A stretch of DNA of 64,000 bases from Nannocystis sp. (GTDB lineage Bacteria > Myxococcota_A > Polyangia > Nannocystales > Nannocystaceae): assembly GCA_016712315.1 (NCBI GenBank), contig JADJRG010000025.1, forward strand, positions 11,600 to 75,599, given 5' to 3'. Numbering within the stretch: the stretch's first letter is position 1; each line of letters opens with the position of its first letter. Position numbers and translations under genes: made by a program. The notes under the pieces are model-generated. The model saw only the letters and a program-made list of their open reading frames with translations. It searched no databases and was not told the DNA's origin. Positions 1-10,955 of the stretch are shown piece by piece.

Positions 1-554
1 GCGGACCTTCCTGCTCCGTCGGACAGGTGATCTGCGGGCGGCGCTGCGCGAGCTGGGCGGGCAGATGATCCTCAAGCCGGTGTACGGCTACGGCGGCCGC
101 GGGGTGCTGATCGCCCGCGAGGACGACCCGAACTTGAGCACGCTCTTCGAGCTGTGCACCAGCGACGGCGGCGGCTGGACGATCGCGCAGGAGTTCGTCT
201 TAGGCGGCGAAGCTGGGCGACAAGCGGATCTTGCTGGTCGACGGCGAGGCGATCGGGGCGGTGCTGCGGGTGCCGGCGGCGGGGGAGCTGCGGAATAATT
301 TCCACATGGGCGGGACGCCAGCGCTGGCCGACCTCAGCGCGCGTGACCGCGAGATCTGCGCGGAGGTGGGGCCCTTCTTAAAGGCGCGAGGACAATTCTT
401 TGTCGGGCTGGATGTGCTGGGCGACAAGCTGACGGAGATCAACGTGACCAGCCCGACGGGCATGCAGGAGGTCAACCGGCTGGCGCAGCTCCGCGGGGCC
501 GAGACGATGCAGGCGCGCTTCTGGGACGCGCTGGAGCGGAAGATCGGGGGCTGA
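1..554 (+). CDS. gshB: Glutathione synthetase, C-terminal part (5' partial, frameshifted)
   Basis: This is the ATP-grasp half of glutathione synthetase, which ligates glycine to gamma-glutamylcysteine in the cytoplasm. The start lies outside the window. The first frame carries the grasp segment (LKPVYGYGGRG, then TIAQEFVLGGE). The reading then moves by one base near 200-215 and continues as LGDKRILLVDGE, NNFHMGG, and the family signature FVGLDVLGDKLTEINVTSP, ending at a TGA at 552. All the C-terminal family motifs are present in order, so the break is probably a one-base indel in the sequence rather than true decay. Identity is confident; whether the gene is intact is not. Confidence 0.85.
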
Positions 555-637
555 GCGCGAGCGCCAGGTTGTGGCGGTGATCACAGGCCCGGCGGCGGGG
601 GCAGATCGGCGGCGCTTTGGCGGGTAGCTTGGGCGCG

Positions 638-1114
638 ATGTCTGGCCCGATCATCCCGCTCTCGCAGCGCCGCGGCGACCTGCTCTTCGTGGTCGCGTTC
701 GCGCTGTTTACGGCGTCGTCGTTGCTCTCGGACGCGCTGCACGCGCTGGCGATCAGGCCGGCGGGCTTCGATCCGAACGCGACCTACGCGGCGCTGGTGG
801 GCGACCACTACTTCGCCTCAAACCCGCAGACGCTGCAGGTGCGGCTGTATATCTCGGGCTTCGTGTTCGCGCCGATCACAGCGGCGCTGGTGGTGGCCTT
901 TGTGAAGGGATGGGAGGAGATCCGGCCGCTGGCGCTGCTCTACGCGGGGGCGATGATCGTGGGGGTGAGCGAGTTCATCGCCTGGGACCTGACGTCGGGG
1001 ACCCCGCCCGAGCGGCTGGGGCTGTTCTTCGCGTTCAACGGGCCGTATCTGCTGGTGCCGCTGCTGCTGGCGGCGCGGATGTGGCGCGAGGCGCCCTTCT
1101 CGCGGCGCGCGTGA
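638..1114 (+). CDS. Small multi-pass membrane protein, possibly EXPERA/TMEM97-like
   Basis: A protein of about 158 residues with four hydrophobic segments (around FVVAFALFTASSLL, FVFAPITAALVVAFV, ALLYAGAMIVGVSEFIAWDL and YLLVPLLLAA). The final helix follows an N-G-P-Y-x-L-V-P pattern and ends in an Arg-containing tail, which resembles EXPERA-domain proteins (sterol isomerase/TMEM97 fold). That resemblance is only by eye. The ATG at 638 is preferred over one at 617 because the N-terminus then starts closer to the first helix. It follows gshB after about 80 bases on the same strand and could be co-transcribed. Confidence 0.5.
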   Translation: MSGPIIPLSQRRGDLLFVVAFALFTASSLLSDALHALAIRPAGFDPNATYAALVGDHYFASNPQTLQVRLYISGFVFAPITAALVVAFVKGWEEIRPLALLYAGAMIVGVSEFIAWDLTSGTPPERLGLFFAFNGPYLLVPLLLAARMWREAPFSRRA

Positions 1115-1173
1115 CTCGTGAGGCGGTGAGCGGCTGATCCGCGGCGCGGCGGGCCCTGCTAGGATGGCGGCCG

Positions 1174-2361
1174 ATGCGGCGAGGAACGGGCAGCGCGCGG
1201 GGGTCCGCGAGGGTCGCGGTCGCGCTGGGGCTGTGCCTCTGCGCAGGCGTGTGGGAGGCCCGCGGCGACGTCATGCCGGAGGAGGAGCTGTGGGGGCGGG
1301 AGATCGGGGCGCGGGTGGAGATCGCGGGGGTCGATCGCTTCGCGGAGCATGTCTTCTTTATTTTCCCGGCGTACTGCACGAGCGCGCTGGCGGCGCTGGA
1401 TGGGGCGACGCTCTACTTCTACGACCAGGATGAATTCGCGGCGCGGCCGAACTACCTGGTGCTCCGCGACGGGCCGCTGGCGTCGTGGATCGGCGGCAAT
1501 CAGTCGTGCCAGGGGTCGAGCATCTACGCGCTGGCGCGCGAGGTGGCGGCGACGATCGATCTGGACGCGATGTCGCTGGAGGGGCTGCGCGGCTTCTTCG
1601 AGGGCGATTCGCGGCTCTTTCGCGCGGGGTCGTCGTTCCAGTTCCTCGACACGCCGCTGTACGCGGACAAGCGATCGCCGCTCCAGCAGGTGGATGAGGT
1701 GGTGCGGGTGCTGCGACTCGACGCGGAGGGCGGGATCACGGCGGTGGTCGACACCGACACCTACTCCTTCGCCGATGGGACCACGCAGACGCTGCCGCTC
1801 GCGCATACGCGGCGGCCGCCGCTGCCCTTCAAGCCGCTGAAGCCGGCGAAGATCGCCAAGTACGTGGCGACGCACGCGAAGTGGCTGGTGCGTCAGCCGG
1901 TGACGCCGCCGCCAGCGCCGCGGCTGCCGGAATTCGCGGAGGAGGAGGAGGGAGAGACCGGGGCGACCGGGACGACCGGGACGACCGGGACGGACGGGGC
2001 GGCGAGCGAGCTCGATGGGACAGACCGCGCGGAGACGACGGTGGCGGGGGTGATCGCGATCGCCGAGGAGAGCGCGCAGGGGACGACGGAGACGACGGGG
2101 GCGACGGGGACGACGGGGGCGGCGGAGGCGTCGGAGGCGACGGGGACGACGGGGACGGAGGGGGCGACCGGGACGACGAGCGAGACAGCGATGGCGGTGG
2201 CTGATGCGGCGGCGGGCGCGACCGGCCCGGGCACGGGCGAGGCGGCGGGAGCGAGCGGCGGCGATGGTGTGGGGGTGGTCGGTGGGTTGTCTGCGGTGGC
2301 CGCGGTGGTGATCGTGAGCGCGATCGCGGCGGGCCGACGACGCCGACGGCGCGGGCGCTGA
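1174..2361 (+). CDS. Secreted protein with Thr/Gly repeat stalk and C-terminal membrane anchor
   Basis: A 395-residue exported protein of unknown function. Residues 1-32 form a signal peptide (Arg-rich start, then VALGLCLCAGVWEARG). A globular part of about 230 residues follows. A low-complexity stalk of repeated GTTGTTGTD/GATGTTG units leads to a final hydrophobic helix (VVGGLSAVAAVVIVSAIAA) and an Arg-rich end (GRRRRRRGR). A stalk, helix and basic tail together resemble C-terminal sorting or anchoring signals of the GlyGly-CTERM or MYXO-CTERM kind, although no Cys is present. A strong intrinsic terminator follows the stop codon. Confidence 0.65.
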   Translation: MRRGTGSARGSARVAVALGLCLCAGVWEARGDVMPEEELWGREIGARVEIAGVDRFAEHVFFIFPAYCTSALAALDGATLYFYDQDEFAARPNYLVLRDGPLASWIGGNQSCQGSSIYALAREVAATIDLDAMSLEGLRGFFEGDSRLFRAGSSFQFLDTPLYADKRSPLQQVDEVVRVLRLDAEGGITAVVDTDTYSFADGTTQTLPLAHTRRPPLPFKPLKPAKIAKYVATHAKWLVRQPVTPPPAPRLPEFAEEEEGETGATGTTGTTGTDGAASELDGTDRAETTVAGVIAIAEESAQGTTETTGATGTTGAAEASEATGTTGTEGATGTTSETAMAVADAAAGATGPGTGEAAGASGGDGVGVVGGLSAVAAVVIVSAIAAGRRRRRRGR

Positions 2362-2385
2362 CGCGCGCCCGCGGGGGTGTTTTTT
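2350..2385 (+). terminator. Intrinsic terminator after the stalk protein
   Basis: A perfect 9-bp stem (CGCGGGCGC at 2350-2358 with GCGCCCGCG at 2365-2373) and a 6-base loop are followed by GGGGTGTTTTTT. The stem overlaps the last codons of the upstream gene. It also lies just downstream of the convergent lipoprotein gene. Confidence 0.75.
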
Positions 2386-2407
2386 GGGCCTATGGTGATA
2401 GCGCGGG

Positions 2408-3939
2408 CTATTGGGGGCAGATGACCTGGCTGATCTGGCCGCCGCTCATGTCGCTGTAGGTGTAGGGGGCGTTGAGGCCGTCGTAGAAGGCGGTCTCGTA
2501 GGTGTCGGGGTCGATGCGGTAGGCCGCGTTGCCGCCGAGCTGGATCGCCCAGATGAAGCCGTCGACGTCGACGGCGATGCCGCGGTAGATGTTGTTGCCG
2601 GGCAAGGGGATGATGTCGCCGACCACCATGGTGTCGGATCTGACCCAACCAACGCCGCCGGTGGTGGCGCTCCAGATCCGCCCCTCGAGGTCCTCAGCGA
2701 CGCCAGAGCCGCCGTTTCCGGGGATGTTGCCGATCACGTTGGCCCAGGTCTTGGTCTGGTAGTCGAAGCGGCGCGGGCTGTCGTCCCAGACGCGGCCCTT
2801 GGAGTCGACGGTGATGCCGTAGGAGCCGCCGTTAAAGACCTCGTAGGCGAGGGTCTCGTGGTCGACGCGGGCGATCTTGCCCTGGCCGAAGACGTAGAAC
2901 CAGAGGTTGTTCTGCGGGTCGACGGCGGCGCCGTAGGCGCCAAAGCCCCAGCTGCTGTTGCCAAAGGTGCAGGAGAGGATGTTTTGCGGGATCTCGACGG
3001 AGTCCTCGACGACGCCGGTGTCGCCGTTGACGCGGTGCACCCAGATCCCGGCGACGCCGCACTGGCCGGGTTGAAGGCCGTCTTTGGCGGTGAGCGTCCA
3101 GATCTTTTGCTCGTCGTATTGGCAGGTCTCGAGGTTGTAGACGCCGGAGGTCCAGGCGACGGGGCGCTGGACGGTGAATTCGCTGAAAGGGTTGTGCCAG
3201 GCGATGCACTCGTCGTTGGCGAAGGGGAGGACGTCGTTCTTGCCGGTGGAGGTGTCGATCTGGCCGTTGTTGTTCTTGTCGACGCAGTCGGCCTTGCGGG
3301 CCCAGATCTTGGTGAGGCCGCCGAAGCGGTTGGCGATGGCGACGGCGCGGCCGTCGATGCTGACGCTGGTGCGGGAGGGGCTGCCGCTGCCGTCCGGGCG
3401 GGTGCGATAGCGGGCCTCCTCGATCATGGTGCGGGTGTCGAGCTTGGAGACGGTGTGCTCGCCAGAATTGGCGACCCAGACGTAGCTCCACTCGCTGTTG
3501 CCGCACTTGGCCTCGCAGTCGACGCCGGTGTCAGAGTCACTGTCACTATCCCCGGTGGTGCCTGAGTCGGTGTCGCCGGTGGTGACCGCGTCGGTGGTCG
3601 CGTCGGTGGTCGCGTCGGTGGTCGCGTCGCTGTCAGTGGCGACGGCGGTGGTCTCGCTGGGGTCGCTGTCGCTCTCCCCCTGGGTGGTGGCGTTGGAGTC
3701 GGAGTCGGTGGCGCTGCCGCTCTGGGTGGCGTCCGAGTCGCTCATGCTGCCGCTGCCCTGGGTGGCGGCGGTGGTGGTGGCGGTGGTGACCGCGGTGGTG
3801 GCTGTCGCGACGGTGGTGCTCAGGCGGTGTCGCTGGTGGCGGCGTCGTCGCCGCAGGCGAGGGGCAGGGCGAGCAGGGCGAGCAGGGCGAGCAGGTCGGA
3901 TGCGGCGGGGCGGATCTGCGGGGGGGTGGGGCGGCGCAT
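2408..3939 (-). CDS. Lipoprotein with beta-propeller-like domain (frameshifted near the signal peptide)
   Basis: A predicted outer-surface lipoprotein. The signal peptide, starting at the ATG at 3937-3939 (MRRPTPPQIRP), ends in a lipobox (LLALPLACGDD). The reading then hits a stop near 3820. The other frame continues directly with a Thr/Ser/Asp-rich linker and the folded part, so one base seems to be gained or lost around 3820-3830. The mature domain, about 370 residues, has repeated strands of the type YGITVDSKGRVWD, GVAEDLEGRIW and GIAVDVDGFIWA, typical of NHL/SMP-30-like propellers. The gene at 6293-7648 has the same design and starts similarly (TPQIRPRRA). Substrate unknown. Confidence 0.7.
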
Positions 3940-4107
3940 AGGGGGGGTTCTCCTCAGATCAACGGGTGGAAGACCCAGGTTGTCGGGATGAGGAGCGATC
4001 GTCAACCCCCTCTCGGGCTCGCGCGGGAGCGCGGGCGAGCGCCGCCGCGCGGCGAGTGAGGCGCGAAAATCGACGACACCGGGGCGAGAGCCGACTAGAG
4101 TGCGCCG

Positions 4108-6226
4108 GTGCGGGCTTGGTCCTGGTCCCTTGGCGGTGGCGCTGCGCTGGTCGCGCTGACGCGCGTGGCGGCGCTTCCCGATGGGCCGTGGGAGCAGGAC
4201 GAGGCGATCTTCGCGAGCGCGCTGCTGGACTTCGATGTGCTAGGCGCACCGGCCGCATCCGCCGGGGTTCCCGGGGTGGATCGGGCTGGGTTTGCTGCTG
4301 CGTCCGCTGGTGGGCGATCCGCTGCGGACGCTGGAGCTGCTGTCGTGCGCGGCTTCGGCGGCGAGCTTCGTGCTGCTGGCGTGGCTGCTGGCGCGGGTGG
4401 TGCCGCGGCCGGTGGCGCTGGCGGCGGCGACGCTGCACGCGTTCGTGCCGACGGTGTGGTTTCATGCGCCGCGGGCGTTGGCGAGCACGCCGGCGGTGGC
4501 GCTGGCGCTGGCGGCGGTGGCGGGCTGGGCGCACGGGTCGCGCTGGGGGGCGCGGCTGGGGTGGATCGCGCTGGTGTGGGCGGGGCTGACGCGGCCGCAG
4601 CTCGCGCCGGTGTTGGCGGCGCTGGGGCTGTGCGCGGTTGTGTGGCTGCGGGGGCAGCCTCGGGCGTTATGCAAAGATCTGGCGCTGGCCGGCGGGATCG
4701 GGGCGGCGGTGGCGGCGGCGGTGGTGATCGACACAGGGTCGCTGGCGCGGCTGCTTCGGGCGATGTCGGAGCATTATGGGGCGAATGAGCGGGCCCGCGC
4801 GGGGTGGCCGGAGGAGCTCGGGGACCTGGGGTTGGTGCGGGGGCTGGGCGGGGTGTGGGCGACGGGGATCTGGGCGCTGGCGACGGGGATCGGGCTAGGT
4901 TTGTTGGCGCGGCGGCGCTGGCGGGGGGCGGCGGCGGCGGGGTTGGTGCTGGCGGCGACGCTGGCGACGCTGCTGCTGTGGCACGTGCCGACGCACCCGC
5001 GCTATCAGGTGCCGCTGGCGGCGGTTTGTGCGCCGCTGGTGGCGATCGCGGCGGCGCGGCTGGGGCGCGTGGCGGGGGTGGGGATGCTCTTTGTCGGCGC
5101 GGGGGCCTCGGCGTGGCTGGCGGCGCCGGCGGTGTGGAGCGTGCACACGACGCCGCTGCCGATCGTGGCGGCGCTGCGGGCGGTGTCGCGGCCGGAGGGC
5201 GACGCGCAGGCGGTGGTGTATACGCACGGGGCGTTCTCGTTCCCGCGGCTGTGGTCGATGACAGGGGCGCTGGGGCGGCCGGCGGTGGATGAGCGCGAGC
5301 TGGGGCGGCTCGGGCCGACGTTGACGAGGCCTTTCTTGTCGATGACGGCGATCGAGCCGCTGCCGGGGGCGACGGTGACGGCGCGGATCTTTGAGGAGTT
5401 TCCGCAGGAGGCGTGGGATCTGTCGCAGCGGCGCTTTGTCCGGGAATGGGTGGTGGAGGGGGCGGTGCTGACGGGGGAGGGGGTGAGCCGGGCGGAGATC
5501 GATCGGGGAGGGGAGCGCTTCGCGTGGCTGGGACCGGCGGTGACGCTGTGGGCGCAGCCGTCGGCGGAGGGGCTGGGGCTGGCGCTGGTGGTGCCGCAGG
5601 AGGTGGCGCCGCTGACGGTGACGGTGACGGTGGAGGAGGTGGTGCGGCTGCGGTCGACGCTGGCGGCGGGGCCGCAGGTGCTGCGGACGCCGACCGGCTG
5701 CGCGAGCCTGTGCGCGGCGCAGATCAGCTTTGACAAGACGATCACGGCGGCGAAGGACCACAGGGCGCTGTCGGCGAGGATGTACGGGGCGTGGAATGAG
5801 GGGCCGCTGTTTAAGACGCCGGCGTATACGTGGAGCCCGGGGCTGCCGCGGGAGGCGGCGGCGCGGGGGGTGGTGTTCTCTGGGTTCTATGGGCCGGAGA
5901 AATTTTTAAAGGGGACTCGGCCGGGGGCGTGGACGACGGGGCTGGCTCGCGCTGAATTTCCGGCGGGGCCAGGGCGGGTGGGGGTGACGCTGGCGAACCC
6001 GCCGCCGCGGGCGGGTCTGGTGACGCTTCGTAGCGATCTCGAGGCGCGGACGGTGGCGGTGACGGGGCAGCCGTCGACGCACTGGATCGCGGTGGGGGGG
6101 GCGCAGGGGCGGGCTTGGATCGAGATCGAGGGGGCGGTGAACGTGCCGGCGGCGGCGGATCCGACGAAGAAAGACACGCGGCCGCTGGGGCAGACGGTGC
6201 TAGAGCTGCGCTACGAGCCGGAGTAG
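4108..6226 (+). CDS. GT-C family integral-membrane glycosyltransferase (ArnT/PMT-like), frameshifted
   Basis: A membrane glycosyltransferase that probably uses a polyprenyl-linked sugar donor. The GTG at 4108 gives the family's first-loop acidic motif WEQDEAIFA. After DVL (near 4241) the reading must shift by one base to continue into HPPGFPGWIGLGLLLRPL, the conserved His-Pro-Pro-containing loop. About ten hydrophobic helices follow to about 5150. After these comes a soluble C-terminal region of about 350 residues with no recognised signature. Length and topology fit GT39/PMT-like proteins. Specificity cannot be read from the sequence. Both halves are convincing, so the break is probably an indel. 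Confidence 0.65.
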
Positions 6227-6292
6227 GCGGCAGGGGCGCGGGTTCGCTCCGTGATCGTGCAGCGAGCGGGATCTCTCCCGGTGGAGCGGGCG

Positions 6293-7648
6293 CTACTGGC
6301 CGGCGATGTTGCAGGCTTGGAGGCGCATGATCAGCTCGTCTTCGTTGGTGAAGAAGTAAAAGGCGCCGTTGCTGGAGAAGACGGCGCCGGTGCTGAAGAT
6401 GCCGAACTGGAGCTTAGGGCCGGTGATGACCGGCTCCCAGGTGCCGTCAGGAGCGACGCGGACGACCAGATTTTGGGAGTTGGAGAGGTGAAAGAAGTGG
6501 TCGCGGAAGGCGGACTTGGGGGCGGCGAAGCTGATCTCTTCGCCGACGCCGTAGCCGAGGCTGTAGGGGTAATCGAGGGTGACGCTGTTGTCCGTGGCGA
6601 TCCGGTGGAGGCCCTCGACGGTCTGGTTGATCGCGTAGAGCCCTGGCTTGAAGGCGCTGGTGGGCGGCGGGATCGCGAGGTCGACGACGATGAAGAGATC
6701 GCTGGCGAGCAGGGTGCGTGAGGCGTCTTCGCCGATCTCGTAGACCTTGCCCTCGCTCCAATTGCTGGCGTAGAGGCGCTGCTGGCCGTCGCCGCGGTCG
6801 CCGTAGATCAGGCCCTCGCAATTGCCGTGGCTGACGAAGGTCTGGACTTGGCCGTCGGGCGAGATCTTGTGGATCCAATTGCCGTTGACGGTGGTGCAGC
6901 TGTAGAGGACGCCGCCGTAGGCGTACTCGAGGTAGGGGTTGGGCGGGAGCAGGCCCGCGGCGGGATCGACGACCCAGCCGGCGAAGTTGCCGTCGTGATC
7001 CATGCGACCGACGCCGCCGGCGGTGTTGGCGGCGTTGTTGAGGGTGAAGAGCACGCCCTCGCCCGGGAGCTCCCAATAGGGGCCGAGGGCGCGCTCGACG
7101 TCGCCGAGGCGGCCGTAGGCGCCGAGGTCTTTGCCTACCTCGAGGACGACGCGGGCGGTGTATCCGTCGAGGGCGGTGAGGTCGAGGTCCGGCGGGGTGC
7201 AGTCGCAGCCCTCGTCGAAGAGCTCGTTGCAGTTGTTGTCGAGGCCGTCACAGAGCTCGGGCTGATCCTCGCAGGCGGGCTCGCCGGTGGTCGTGGGCTC
7301 GTCCGTGGTGGTGCCAGGGTCGGTGGTCGAAGTGTCAGTGTCGGTGTCAGTATCGGCGCCGGTGCCCGTGTTGGTGTCAGTATCGGTCGAGGAGGAGGAC
7401 GTGGTCGTGGCGGTCCCGGCCGAGGTGCTGGTGCTCTCGGTGCCGCCCATCGTGCCAGCGTCGGTGCTGGCGTCGGTCGTGAGGGGGTCGGCGGCGGTGG
7501 CTGTGGTGGTGGCGCCGAGGGTGGTGGTCTGTGTGCCGCTGGCGCTGCTGTCGTCGCCCGAACAGGCGGCGAGGGCGAGGGCACACGCGCAGGAGAACGA
7601 GAGGCGGCTCGGCGCGCGGCGGGGGCGGATCTGCGGGGTCGAGGGCAT
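6293..7648 (-). CDS. Lipoprotein with MopE-type metal-binding motif and propeller-like domain
   Basis: A 451-residue lipoprotein. The signal peptide ends in a lipobox (ALALAACSGDD), followed by about 90 residues of Thr/Ser/Asp-rich linker. The motif CDGLDNNCNELFDEGC is the putative metal-binding repeat found in MopE-like proteins and common in myxobacteria. The remaining 300 residues contain propeller-like strands with conserved Trp/Tyr/Gly (GNWIHKISPDGQ, LYASNWSEGKVY). It is paralogous in design to the lipoprotein at 2408-3939 but intact. Function unknown; probably surface-exposed. Confidence 0.75.
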   Translation of the reverse strand: MPSTPQIRPRRAPSRLSFSCACALALAACSGDDSSASGTQTTTLGATTTATAADPLTTDASTDAGTMGGTESTSTSAGTATTTSSSSTDTDTNTGTGADTDTDTDTSTTDPGTTTDEPTTTGEPACEDQPELCDGLDNNCNELFDEGCDCTPPDLDLTALDGYTARVVLEVGKDLGAYGRLGDVERALGPYWELPGEGVLFTLNNAANTAGGVGRMDHDGNFAGWVVDPAAGLLPPNPYLEYAYGGVLYSCTTVNGNWIHKISPDGQVQTFVSHGNCEGLIYGDRGDGQQRLYASNWSEGKVYEIGEDASRTLLASDLFIVVDLAIPPPTSAFKPGLYAINQTVEGLHRIATDNSVTLDYPYSLGYGVGEEISFAAPKSAFRDHFFHLSNSQNLVVRVAPDGTWEPVITGPKLQFGIFSTGAVFSSNGAFYFFTNEDELIMRLQACNIAGQ

Positions 7649-7739
7649 CGCGGGGGATTACATCACGGATGGCGCGAGGCGAGGCGGCGAGTCGGGGGCG
7701 TGGCTGCGACAGCGGGCGCTCGCGGGCGCGCCTGTCGGG

Positions 7740-9666
7740 TCACTTGGCCTCGCGCAGGGCGGCGAGCAGGGCGCGCGGCAGCTCTTTGAAGAGGTTGTCG
7801 CGGACGTGGAGGTCGACGTGGAGGGTGAGGCCGCGGAGCCGACGGAGGCGGCGCTCGATGATGAGCTCGCGGATCGGGTGCTGGATGAACTCCTCGTCGA
7901 CGCCGAGGACGCTGACTTCGGCGAGATCAGGGGTGAGGGCGCCGGTGAGGTGGCCCTCGTGGATGTCCATAACGGCGAACATGCCGAGGGGCAAGCGGAG
8001 ACGTCGACGCAGGCGTGGCTGCGTAAGAGGCCGTTGAAGCGGGTGAGCTGGACCGGGTCGATCACGAGGCGGAGCTCGCCGTCGAGCTGGGCGCTGGCCG
8101 GGGCGAAGGTGGCGCCGAGCTCGAAGAGGCCGTCGCCCATGAGCAGGCCGCGGGCGCTGATGGTGGCGGCGCGGCGCGTGGGGGTGCGTGCGGCGCGGCC
8201 GAGGTTGGCGGCGGTGAGCTGGAGGCCAGAGACGACGAAGCGTGAGGGCGGGCTGGTGGTCTCGTCGCGGTACTCGAGCTGGCCGTCGACGATCTGCACG
8301 CTGTCGGTGGGGTAGGGGAGGGTGGAGATCTTGGTCTGCCACTCCGGGTCGATCTCGAGCTGGCTCTCGCTGGGGATCCGCCCGGTGATGAGCGTGAGGC
8401 GCGGTCGGTGGAGGATGATCGCCTTGAACGTCTCGATGGTGTCGTCGGTGACGCTGGTCTCGACGATGACCTCGAGGCGGTCGATCTGTACATAGGCGGC
8501 CTCGGCGGTGCCGCCGGTCTTGCGCAGGGTGACGTCGGTGAAGGCCATGACGCCCCGCGCGAGGTCGAGCTCGAGGCCGCCGATGGTCGCGTCGTGGCCG
8601 ATGAGGCTGTCCAGGCGGCGCGTGAAGCCGGTGAGGATGAGCTGGCTCAGGAGATCCATCGCGTCGGCCTTAAAGGCGTCGTCGAGGGTCATACGCGGCG
8701 CGCTCGCTTCAGGGTGGAGGGGGCGATCGAGGAGGATCGGCGCGTCCGAGGTGGCGAGCATGCTGCTGAAGATCGCCTCGGCCATGGGGTGACGGACGCG
8801 CTCTCGCGGGGCGAGCAGCTCAAGATCGTAGAAGTTGGGCTGGAGGAGGCCGCGGAGGCGGCCGCGGGTGGCGGTGAGCTGGCCGTGGAGCGAGAGGGCG
8901 CCGCGCTCGACGTCCATCTCGATGACCTTTAAAAAGATCGGGTTGAAGGGGCGCAGCGGGAGGCGATCGAGGGCGAAGCGCAGGGTCCAGGAGCCCTGCG
9001 GGAGCACGGGGGAGAGGGCGCCTTGGACGGCGAGGGGGCCGCCTCCGGCGATGTGGGCGACGATCTCGAGCTGGACGGTGAGGGCGTCGTCGGTGGTGCC
9101 CCACGCGCCTTGACGTAGGGTGGCGCGCAGGCCGGTGAGGAGGGGGATCGGCGGGAGATCAGGGAGGAGGACGATCTCGAGGCTGCTGTCGGCGAGGGTG
9201 AAGGAGCGCAGCGGGCCGAGGCCAGCGAGCGGCTCGGGGGCGGCAGGCGGGTGATCGGCGGGAGAGACCGACCAAGGGGCGGTGAGGTCGAGGCGGGCGT
9301 CGAGGCCGTAGAGCTGAACGTCGACGGGCGTGCGGCCGCGGAGGAGGAGCGGCCAGCTCCAACGCACGCTGAGATCGCGGAGGCGCAGGCGGGTGGCGCT
9401 GCTGGTGTCCTTGGGGGCGATCTCGAGGTCGTGAAGGCGGAGCTCGCCGTCCCAGAGGCGGAGCTCGATGCGCTCGAAGCTGAGCTCCGCGCCGAGCTGG
9501 CTGGCGACGCGCGACTTGAGCTGCTTGGTGACGATGATCTTCGCGAGCAGGTCGAAGGCGATGACGCTGAGGAGGACGAGGAAGGCGCCGAGCAGCCAGA
9601 TCCGGGTGCGACGGGGTTGATACTTGTGGGTGGGTCGCTTCAGCAGGGCCTGGTTTCAGGGGGCAT
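7740..9666 (-). CDS. AsmA/DUF748-like membrane-anchored protein (frameshifted)
   Basis: An envelope protein with one N-terminal helix (IWLLGAFLVLLSVIAFDLLA) followed by the start typical of AsmA/DUF748 proteins: a helix ending in QLKSRVASQLG, then FERIELRLWDGELRLHDLEI. A long beta-rich body follows. Such proteins span the periplasm and are linked to lipid transport or outer-membrane homeostasis. The ATG at 9664-9666 requires a one-base shift near 9650. A second shift near 8010 is needed to reach the end (GALTPDLAEVSVLGVDEEF to ALLAALREAK). Family by eye; confident that it is one gene. Confidence 0.6.
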
Positions 9667-9867
9667 GACAGGGCTCGGCGCAGGGCGCAGGCGAGCCCGG
9701 CAGAGCACGAGGCTGCGCCCTCGCGCGCGGAGACGCAAGGGCGCGCCGCGGCGATCCTGCGCCTTCTATCGCGGATCGCAAAAAGTGCCGGGACCGGCCG
9801 CGGCCGCGTCGCCGATGCGAAAGCGCGTGCGGATCGACTGGAGGAGGCCGCGGCGGGGGCTGAGGGC

Positions 9868-10009
9868 GGCCGTGAGCGGCGGCGTGACCACGACCTGCCT
9901 GAATGTACATGTCGAGGATCGCCCGCCTGCCGGCGCGGGTGGCGGGGTCGTGGCGGGTCTGGGCGTACTCCATGGCGACGAAGACCTGGCCGCGATACCC
10001 TCGGACCCG
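9868..10009 (-). pseudogene. Ser/Thr kinase remnant
   Basis: A short stretch reads VRGYRGQVFVAMEYAQ, then AILDMYIQAGRGHAAAHG. This corresponds to the hinge (xVFVAMEYVxG) and the helix before the catalytic loop (LDxYxQAGRGLAAAH) of Hanks-type kinases. No ATP-binding loop or catalytic loop is recognisable on either side, so this is a decayed fragment. The rest of 9667-10094 shows nothing else. Confidence 0.4.
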
Positions 10010-10094
10010 ACGTGCCGAGAGTGGTGGGATCCGCGACGACGAAGCCTGAGAGGGCGCGCTCTGTGCTGCGCCCCGAGCCCTGCGGAGGGGCAGG

Positions 10095-10955
10095 TTGATC
10101 GTCCGTCGCGCCCTCATCGCTTGCTCGCTGGTCGGGCTGGCGTCCTTGTTCGCCGCGGGGCGAGCCGGCGACCAGGGCTACTCGGCCTGGGTCGCGCTCA
10201 CGGTCGTGGTCGAGCTGCTCGCCCTCGGCGTCGCCGCGCGGGTGCGCCAGCGCTTCGAGCCCGGCGAGCCCAGCCGGATCACCTGGGACCTGATCGTCGG
10301 CTTCCTCGCGGTGCGCACGCTCGCGCAGCTGCGGCTGCTGAGCTTCTACTTCGACTTCGTCCCCGGCTTCGTCGAATCCTCGCCGTCCCTGACCCATATC
10401 TACACGGTCTGGCTGCGGTATCTCTATACAATCGCCGATCTGCTGATGATCGGCGGGCTGAGCAGCACGATCCGCAGCTACCGCGCGCTGGGGCTGCACT
10501 TCGAGCTGCGCGGCCGCGACTGGGCGCTGATCGCCGTCGTCGCCGCGATGCCCCTGAGCGTGATCGCCTCGCGCGACCAGCTCTGGAGCGACCCGCACCT
10601 CGCCGCCCCCGAGATCAGCCTGACGATCTACCGGATGGTGGCGGCCGTGGTGTCGGCCGCCATCGCGGCCCTGAGCCTCGCGGTCCTGCGCTTCGTCCAA
10701 CAGATGGGCGGGGGCCAGCTCGCGCTGGTCTGGGGGGCGATCGGCGCGGCTGGGCTGGCGCGGGCGCTGTCCTTCGTCGCGCTCGCGCTGCTCAGCGGGA
10801 TCTCGCCCGCTGCCGGCGATCTGGCCGAGCAGTCGATGTTGTGGCTCTTCGCCTCCGCATGGTTCGCCGGCGTGATGTGGCAGTGGCAGATCGGCCGCGG
10901 CCGCGCGGGTGGCGGGGCGATCGCCCCTGCCACTAAACGCCTCGACATGAGGTGA
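10095..10955 (+). CDS. Seven-helix membrane protein of unknown function
   Basis: A 286-residue protein with about seven hydrophobic segments (for example LIACSLVGLASLFAAG, AWVALTVVVELLALGVAA, WALIAVVAAMPLSVIA, LALVWGAIGAAGLARAL and SMLWLFASAWFAGVMW). It ends in a basic, Gly-rich cytoplasmic tail. No catalytic motif or family is recognised. Composition and codon use match the surrounding genes, so it is probably a real resident gene. Confidence 0.55.
   Translation: MIVRRALIACSLVGLASLFAAGRAGDQGYSAWVALTVVVELLALGVAARVRQRFEPGEPSRITWDLIVGFLAVRTLAQLRLLSFYFDFVPGFVESSPSLTHIYTVWLRYLYTIADLLMIGGLSSTIRSYRALGLHFELRGRDWALIAVVAAMPLSVIASRDQLWSDPHLAAPEISLTIYRMVAAVVSAAIAALSLAVLRFVQQMGGGQLALVWGAIGAAGLARALSFVALALLSGISPAAGDLAEQSMLWLFASAWFAGVMWQWQIGRGRAGGGAIAPATKRLDMR

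Noticed and set aside
4895..5761. Long minus-strand open frames opposite the glycosyltransferase
   Set aside because: They are extremely His/Arg/Pro-rich, which is typical of antisense frames in high-GC genes. The plus strand has clear membrane helices.
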